Assembly: GCF_024362695.1 (NCBI RefSeq)
Contig: NC_065424.1
Location: 7,070,786 to 7,134,785 of the forward strand
Reading direction: 5' to 3'
DNA from: Pectinophora gossypiella
Taxonomy: Eukaryota; Arthropoda; Insecta; Lepidoptera; Gelechiidae
Length of the DNA: 64,000 bases
Program-made: the position numbers and the translations under genes
Shown here: in pieces, positions 57,435-64,000 of the stretch
Layout of the letters: each line of letters starts with the position of its first letter
Position numbering within the stretch: position 1 is the stretch's first letter
The notes under the pieces: generated by a model
Seen by the model: the letters and a program-made list of their open reading frames with translations, nothing else
Database searches by the model: none
Told to the model about the DNA's origin: nothing

Positions 57435-59126
57435 TTACTTTATAATAATCGTTTTTGAAGATTCGGGACTAAAATATACTTGACAAGCGTTGTCGCTTAA
57501 AATTTTGTCTGTGGCATAAAAATGTAATACTTCTCCTGGTAGTTTGTCTAAAATAACGGCATTAATTTCTCTAACTGCATCGTTGCGGATGCATAGAATC
57601 ACTCTGAAAAAGCATACGCCTGGCTCAGTAAAACAAACTTTCTTGGAATAATATGAAATCAATTTAAGTCTTCTAATTCAGTAACGTAATCAATGGAATC
57701 AAGTTGGACTAATTGCAAATCATTATTATTTCTTTGTAATCTAAGAGTAGGTAATGAATTTGAACCCAGTTTTAAAAGAAATTCTGCATACTGTGCGTCA
57801 TCTTTACATTTCTGTGAAGTTACGAAACAATTTTTTTTTTCAATTGTTTTCAAATAGGTGAAGTTTTTAGTGACGCGTTTAATATATCAAAATTCCTTCG
57901 TGCTTCTGGGACTACTGGAGGAATTTGACGAAAATCTCCTGCAAAAATAATTATTTTAGAACCAAAAATTTTGTCTGACCTCATCAAGTCTTACAATGAT
58001 CTATTTAATAAATTTATAAGGTATTTATGAGGCATTGGCGGTTCATCAAACACAATGAGATTAGAATTATAAATCAATTCAGCTCTTTGAGTACCATATG
58101 AGATGTTCCAGTATCTGCTATCATCTAATAGATAATAATAATATAAAAATATTTTTTATTGCCAAAAAAAAGGGTACAATTCTTTCCTTAAACATATTTT
58201 GGTATTAGACACAGATAGGTAAGTATCATAGCTCACTAAGTATAAAAAATACTTGATGTAAAGGATATCTAAACAAGGAATGAGCTGTCATTCCATTTGT
58301 GTAATTTTGAGCAGCAATTGCAGACGATGCACAGGTTAAAACTGTGCCTTTAAGGTTACCCCGGATATATGCACTTATGACCAATAAAAGCGTTTTACCG
58401 GTGCCAGCGGGACCATCGATAAAAATCGCACAGTTGTTGGGAGTCTCGGTAAACACTATCAACGCAAAGCTTTTCCACGTAATCGAATACGATACGTTGA
58501 TCAGGAGATAACTGTAGCAACGGTATGATGTTAAGTTATCTAAATCATATTCAGTACATTCCTATCCAACTTCGTTAACCTATAAATTACTTTCGCTAAA
58601 CCTTGTTCTATTAGCGAAGTTCTGTGTCTGCGTAGCATTCCATCTATTTGGATGAGGCACACGTTAAACGCGTTTTCTTTGTCATCTGGCACCCTGTAAT
58701 GGAAATCTTCGGCTAATTGACGTTTATACGTGTTCCACAGTGACGCCACTGAGGCACCATTAACAGCCAGCGTTACAAAAAAGCTATGAAGTCGTGGTCC
58801 GGTTAAAAAAGTAGAAGCTTCTTCCATATCTCGTTCATATTCGACTGCGTCGTCCACAAGTCCTACGAACTTGGCAGCTTCTTGAAAAGTTGTGCAATTT
58901 GGACCTCCAATTTGTAGCAAATCCGCGAAATTACGACAAGGGTAAACACATAAAATAAGTCTTAAAAATAACTGTTCACCTCTGTTCGGCGCGACCCAAA
59001 ATAGACGCGCGACGAGCTGACCCCGCATTCTCCGTGTAAGAAATCTGCCGTTTTGCATTTGTACCGCCTGAACTGTTTTTAAACATGAATCTTTCGCATG
59101 AATGTTATAAGTTTCGAAAAAGTTTA
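57435..59126 (-). pseudogene. Helitron pre-helicase and Pif1-like helicase N-terminal part
   Basis: From the right: ETYNIHAKDSCLK near 59090, then a 172-codon open frame 58540-59058 (RGQLVARLFWVAPNRGEQLF, TTFQEAAKFVGLVDDAVEY, FLTGPRLHSFFVTLAVNGAS). Walker A IFIDGPAGTGKTLLLVISAY is at 58226-58462. An insertion of about 130 bp sits near 58115-58250. Beyond it come NLIVFDEPPMPHKYL (Walker B, usually DE) and IIIFAGDFRQIPPVVPEARR (motif III). 57435-57662 holds CIRNDAVREINAVILDKLPG. Frameshifts separate the blocks. The helicase unwinds donor DNA during rolling-circle transposition; this copy is dead. Confidence 0.88.
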
Positions 59127-59242
59127 TTTATTTATTTACTACTACCACACACAATACAGCATTACAGTAAAATACTAATGCGCTATGCAGGTGTCAAAAA
59201 CAAACTATTATTAAGTAGGTATATAACAAAAAAAATAAAAAA
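59127..59242. other. Helitron break and AT-rich junction
   Basis: Helitron homology ends at about 59126 ('gtttcgaaaaagt'). A 'tttatttatttattta' stretch and unassigned sequence follow up to the pogo element. Confidence 0.5.
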
Positions 59243-59244
59243 TA

Positions 59245-61413
59245 GGGGAAATACGGACAAAATGACAGGGTGTTTTGTTTAATAATCATAAATCTTTATT
59301 TATTGTAATTATAATCAGTCTTTTACATTTGAAATTATCTTAGGTTAATTGACTAACAGTAAAACAGTATTTTACTTGAATAGGAACGATAAAAAATTAG
59401 ATATTAAGAAAACAATGGACGAATCAAAAAAACCATTTTGTCCGTATAGTACGGACAAAATGACACACCAACTATGGGTATAATGACATACCACAAATTT
59501 ACAAACAAAGTTCACAAATAAATCCCTTAGTCTTCCTTGAGACATCAGCACATGAAGCGTGAGCCCAACGATAACAACTCATGCACCGTAACCAGCTTTC
59601 TCCCGGCTTGGACCGCGAATAAAGGTCATTGCAATAAATGCATGGGCAGTCTTCGTCGTCCTCGTTTTCGTCTGCAATATCAACAGTATCAGAGCTGGAA
59701 TCGATGGTTTGAGAAGTTTGACGCTGCCTCTTTAGCATAATAACTTCTTCCACTTGGAGTTGAAGTTAAAAGCCAATTTCCTTTGGCAGGATTGAGTTTT
59801 CTTTTGCCTTGGCCTCGAATGAACTGCCCCTGTGGTGGTGGTGAAAGAATCTCAATTGGAAATTCAAGTGACTTTGATGAGCCTGGTTTCATACCATCAT
59901 CGTGAGTTACTATAGAGCTTTTAACTGTAAAAGATTCCTGCACATTTGTTCCTAAATCCTTAGAAATAGTTACTCCAACATCTGTAGTCAGTGGTCGTTC
60001 TTCGTCTTCTGGTATCGCATTAATTTGTGTCGTTGTATTTTGTGTTTCCAAGGGATCTAAAGTAGAAACAATCGTGTTGTCCAAATCGGCTTGTGTTGGA
60101 GTAGGGTTTTCATTTTCAACCGGTGATAAACGCTCGTAGGCAGGTTCAGGTTCGGTATCTGCAACGTTGACCTGATTCAACGGAATATTTGTAGTCTCAG
60201 CTGGTTCAAACTGGTCTGGAAAAATGTCAGGATTTATTGGCCATAAACCTGTGCTTTTAAAGCCATTACTTGCATTTTGTACCGTTGCGGCCTTTCCGTA
60301 TGCTTGAGCAAACAAATTTCCAATTTGTAAATGGGTAACAACGCGTCCTGGGTGATTCTTTAACCATTTAGAGATTTCTTGATTGTAGAACGTTTTTAGT
60401 GGTCCGTAAATACTTACATCCAAGGGCTGCATTCGATGTGTGCAGTGTGGAGGTAGACACAGCATATGAATGCCGTTTTCTTTAGCATATGTCAAAGCTT
60501 CAATAGTTTTGTGACTTGCATGACCATCACAAATAAGCAAAACCGGGTCCTCTTTACTTGCTTTCGTGTACAATTGGAAATGTTTCAACCATTTTACAAA
60601 CACATCTGTGTTCATCCATCCTGATTCTTGTGCCAGTCCTAGAGTGCCAGTAGGAGCTTCATCTATTAGTTCATTTTTCATGTTTTTCCTAGGAAAAATC
60701 ATGCATAGTGGAATAAATGAACCAATGGCATTTGTACAGCACACCACTGCCACATTAGAACCCCTTTCAGCACTTGTGAGGCAGCCAATTTGCTTCCTGC
60801 CCTTCGTAGCTAAAATTTTTTGCGGTTTTTGGACGGTGGTTCCCAACCCATTTTATTTTCTTTCCATGCTGTAATGGCTTGCTCCATTGATTCCTTGCTC
60901 CATGACTGTCGGTTTGTTGTTCTTTGATAGTTCCGCGGCATCTCACCTAAAACAACAAGACAATTAAAAGTAAATATTAGTAACACTATGGACAAAATGA
61001 CATACCTATGTCGTTTTGTCCAGCGTATGGGTATGTCATTTTACCCTAATTTAGGCATGAAACATTTAATATCATAATTAATAAAAAAAGTTGAAATTTC
61101 TTATAAAACCAACACTAATCACAAGCCTATAACATAAGTCTTCAAGTTTAGTAAACAAAATAACAAATAATATTATAAAACTCACCAAAAATCCAGTGTA
61201 ATCCATTTATAAATAATTTTTTTGGCTACACGAAACACGTTTCGACTCGTTACTTCAAACAGACTAACCGAATGGCGCTGGGTACCTCGCAGGATTGCCA
61301 ACATGGCCGCCGCCGCGTGTTGCTAGGTTCGTGACGTCGCTATAGCCCGCCAAATTCGAAATAAGCCCACTGTGTCGTTTTGTTCGTATATGTCATTTTG
61401 TCCGTAATTCCCC
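59245..61413 (-). mobile_element. pogo-type element, 2169 bp, internally deleted
   Basis: Inverted ends: 'ggggaaatacggacaaaatg' on the left and the complement of 'cattttgtccgtaattcccc' on the right, with one mismatch. TA at 59243-59244 and 61414-61415 matches the pogo/Tc1 target. Further copies of the 'acggacaaaatgaca' motif occur inside both ends (near 59448, 60983, 61011 and 61380), probably binding sites. Confidence 0.93.
59499..60941 (-). pseudogene. pogo-type transposase: psq HTH fused to DDE domain by deletion, with C-terminal zinc region
   Basis: ATG at 60941 (MPRNYQRTTNRQSWSKESME), a pipsqueak/CENP-B-type HTH start. After AWKENKM the sequence jumps to GTTVQKPQKILATKGRKQIG with a one-base shift: the rest of the HTH, the second DNA-binding domain and the first catalytic Asp (usually in a 'VDETG' block) are gone. 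The DDE part (59689-60846) keeps LLICDGHASH (second Asp) and MQPLDVSIYGPLK (third Asp, 36 residues later). A frameshift near 59760 moves the tail to 59499-59753: an acidic stretch, then CPCIYCNDLY, WLRCMSCYRWAHASCADVSR and CELC, a PHD-like zinc region seen at the end of insect pogo proteins. The long DDE frame has no ATG of its own near its start. Confidence 0.9.
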
Positions 61414-61415
61414 TA

Positions 61416-62022
61416 ATAATAAACCTTATTAATTAATTAAGTCAAAAAACCTCATAACAAATAATCAGTAGTGCTACTTTTGTGAACTCACTCAGAGCAC
61501 AAACAAATAGATCAGTTTTTTCCGCTACGTGGTTCAGAGTGCAGAGTGCTCGTGTTTACACGTTCATCGCCATGGTGGGTCAAAATGACCGGCACGCCAG
61601 ACCTACCTTTGCGAAGCCCGTTCGCGCCGCAGAATGCAAAAGCTGTGTATTCAACCATACAATGTGACCGGCGCGGCCCCAATGAACACCTGTAACTACT
61701 TGGTTTTTTGATTTTTTGATGGCATACCTGTTTTTAGGACTTAGAGAAAAAAGTTAATGAAAAAACATAGGATTTCGAACCATATATTTTTATTTCTGTT
61801 ATAAGTTACATTTAGGTATGCATAAAAAGGAAAAGACAACATAATATTAAACGACAGTTTATTATTAATTTTAGGCATGTTTTGATCAAAATTTAAGAAA
61901 AAAAGAAAGACAATAGAACAAAAAACATTAGGAACGTTTTTATCAAACCACAATTACAAATCGTCATACGAACAACAATCAAACTAAAGATTAATTCAAC
62001 TCTAAATGGATATTCAAACATT
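61416..62022. other. Region between pogo and piggyBac
   Basis: 'ggtgggtcaaaatgaccggc' at 61573-61592 is an inverted-repeat-like sequence that may belong to the piggyBac end, and 'gtgaccggcgcggcccc' at 61665 repeats part of it. No TTAA-flanked end could be fixed. 61741-62022 is probably 3' untranslated sequence. Confidence 0.45.
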
Positions 62023-63724
62023 TTAGTGGCATTTGTCAAAACATTGACGACATAAATGGGGATTGCCGGGACAAATAGTGCAAAACCAAGAAACCTTCTT
62101 TGTTTTGTTCTTGGCCACATTTCTTCCATGCAACTCAACATTTGATTTGTAACAATCACGACAAAATTTTCTTGTTGATACTGCTGCACCTTCTTTTTTC
62201 TTAAGCTCGTGTTTTTGTTTTCTGGGTCGTGGTGTGGTCAATCCCTTATTTTCTTGACTACCCTCAATCAACTGCTTTGCCAACAGTCGCCTAAAATCGA
62301 CGACAGATATCTTCTTCTTCGTTGTACTTTCATATAGTACTCTTGCATTTACTACAGCAGTATTGAGTAATAATTCGATACCGAGCTTCTTATACCACTT
62401 TAACGTCTTTCGCAATGGACTCGAATAAGCACTCATTTGGTCAGACAAGTCAACGGCTGCTTTGGCTTTATTATAATCAATCACAATTTTCGGTTTAATT
62501 GTTTCAACCCCTCTTTTGTTCTTTTTTTTTGTAAAACCAATTGAATGTTTGGTTGACAACAAACACACGTCCCTCTTATCCTTCCACTTCATAACCGTGA
62601 CTCCGTTTTTGTTTTCTTTTGCCATAAACTCACCCGGTTTCAGATTTCCAGTCATGAAGTCCTTTGGTAAGTTCTTCCTGTTTTTTCGTAGGGTCCCTAC
62701 TAAATGAGTATCGTGTTGAACTAACTTCTCAGCTAGATCTAAGCTTGTATACCAATTATCTACGAACATGGTATGACCTTTTCCAAAGTAGTTACGTGCT
62801 AAATTCAAGACAACGTTGGTTGGAGTATTATCCTGTGAATCTAATGTCTTTCCTCCATATACCTCCACCTTTGTCGTATAGCCAGGAGTAGTACACAATT
62901 TAAATAGCTTGATGCCATATTTATGTCTTTTCGACTTATTATATTGACGGAAAATGATACGCCCACGAAATGGTATCATACTTTCATCGACGCATAAACA
63001 TTCATCGGGAGTGTAATGAATTGAAAATGTTTGGTTCAATATTTCAACCAATCTTCGTATTTTACCCAGCCGGTCATTTTTTGGAACTTCTTCGTTGTTG
63101 GAAAAGTGGAGCATTCTAAGCAAAACTTCGAAGCGGTTGCGACTCATAGTCTTTTTTGCAAAAGATTGACCCAACATTCCATCATTAGACCAATAGTCTA
63201 CGATTTTTGGTAACTTCACTATACCCATCCAAATAATCACGCCTAAAAATCGTTTCATTTCTTCTTTGTCGGTTGGCGTCCAGAGCCGTAGTCTCGACTT
63301 ATCTTTAATGCCACCTTTATCGATACTTTGTTGGGCAAATATATTCGTCTGATGTGCTATATTTTCAAATAACTGGTCAGTGACTAAGAGGGAATAGAAA
63401 TCAACAGGTGTAGCATTGGCTAGTTGATTTCGAAGTGAGTAAGGTTTCAGTCCCGGTATTTCGGTAAAAGGAATTAAACGAGGCTGCTTACCACGTGGCT
63501 GGTACCACTCACATTCAGGTGTATGGCCGGATAAAGCTGGAGATAAGTCACGGTCATCTTCTTCACTGTCCGACAAAATAACTCGACGTTTTCTGGTACG
63601 TGGAATATTTATCACTTCATCACCCTCACTTATGACATGGTCAGTACTGCAATATGACCTCTCTAAACTGTCAATTACATGTAATTGTTCTTGTGTAAAC
63701 TCAAAGTCAAAAAAAAGTGTCCAT
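62023..63724 (-). CDS. piggyBac transposase, near-complete, one homopolymer frameshift after the start
   Basis: The open frame continues to 63783, but no ATG lies in its first part. The likely start is the ATG at 63724 (MDTFF), which leads into the main frame only if the run of eight A (63709-63716) is read one base shorter; as written it meets TGA. Domains, numbered on the 586-residue frame: acidic N-terminus with basic RTRKRRVILSDSEEDD (about 62-77), then DDE_Tnp_1_7 core with CVDESMIPFRG (D266), MFVDNWYTSLDL (D342) and AVDLSDQMSAY (D445/D448). This spacing matches the catalytic aspartates of piggyBac. The C-terminal cysteine-rich domain has CRDC (541), CTIC and CRQCFDKCH to the end. About 567 residues, a normal length. 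Unrelated in detail to the array copies. Function: cut-and-paste at TTAA. The extra base could be mutation or base-calling error. Confidence 0.93.
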
Positions 63725-64000
63725 TTTAACAATAAAACTATTTTTTCTGCTAAACAAAATCTTAGTGTGCATTTGATGACCAAAACAAGTGCGAACTAAC
63801 GAAAACAATCCGTGATTGGCTTGAGTCATAGGGAGAGGTGAAAGGGGTGAAGGGAGGCGGGAACAACAACCGCACGCACCACGCACGGTGTACTCCCGCG
63901 CTAGCATCCATTAGGCGCGCGGTACCCGTGCGTAGTAGACGTGTCTATAACGTTTGTCTATGTCTCATCGATCGAAATTTACGCGTACGTAAGTACGCTG
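63725..64000. other. Upstream region of the piggyBac gene
   Basis: Contains 'ccgtgattggcttgag' (a CCAAT-type box on the minus strand) about 90 bp upstream of the ATG and a GC-rich patch. The 5' end of the element was not identified and may lie beyond the window. Confidence 0.4.

Noticed and set aside
59537..60874. Plus-strand open frames at 59537-59740 and 60566-60874
   Set aside because: Both lie antisense to the pogo transposase, which has clear motifs.

Overview
Organism and character. This is eukaryotic, insect-type DNA. It is AT-rich, has GT-AG introns and contains no bacterial-style operons. Almost everything recognisable is transposon-derived: Helitron, piggyBac, pogo/Tigger, PIF/Harbinger, IS630/Tc1 and mariner types, P element, hAT, a gypsy-like gag and tRNA-derived SINEs. 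A short retroposon tail at 37224-37303 carries the 'gaggggaggcctgtgcccag' motif that I know as common in moth and butterfly genomes, so Lepidoptera is my best guess (inference). Dense nested TEs plus a long tandem array suggest heterochromatin or a sex chromosome; the sequence cannot settle which.

Region 1 (1-33627): a tandem array of a composite ~7.09 kb unit, four full periods plus 5.26 kb, entering from the left edge. Each unit holds, on the minus strand, a Helitron N-terminal coding segment, a Tigger/pogo fragment inside that Helitron, the Helitron HUH/Y2 Rep segment, and a 2534-bp piggyBac flanked by TTAA. All units carry the same inactivating lesions. The differences I found by eye are homopolymer lengths and one ~7-bp change, so the unit was already dead when it was amplified or homogenised.

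Region 2 (33628-37905): diverged array-edge sequence, a P-element exon, a SWIM-zinc-finger plus YqaJ-nuclease gene broken by a perfect 30-bp inverted duplication, a tRNA-Lys-like SINE remnant, and a decayed IS630/Tc1-type transposase with a retroposon in its intron.

Region 3 (37925-43742): one PIF/Harbinger element nested in the intron of another, each with TAA target duplications. Both have the same two-gene plan: a forward DDE transposase and a reverse MADF DNA-binding gene, with the exons of each lying inside the intron of the other.

Region 4 (44196-53785): a second Helitron fragment containing a deleted mariner-type element, a second IS630-type remnant, a gypsy gag fragment, a SINE, a P-element fragment, a hAT transposase, a decayed coiled-coil gene and a hypothetical exon.

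Region 5 (54302-59126): a small minus-strand gene of unknown function with cleanly phased exons, lying beside and partly inside a Helitron helicase remnant. Region 6 (59245-64000): a pogo element with an internal deletion, then an almost complete piggyBac transposase whose only evident defect is one extra base in a homopolymer just after the likely start codon.
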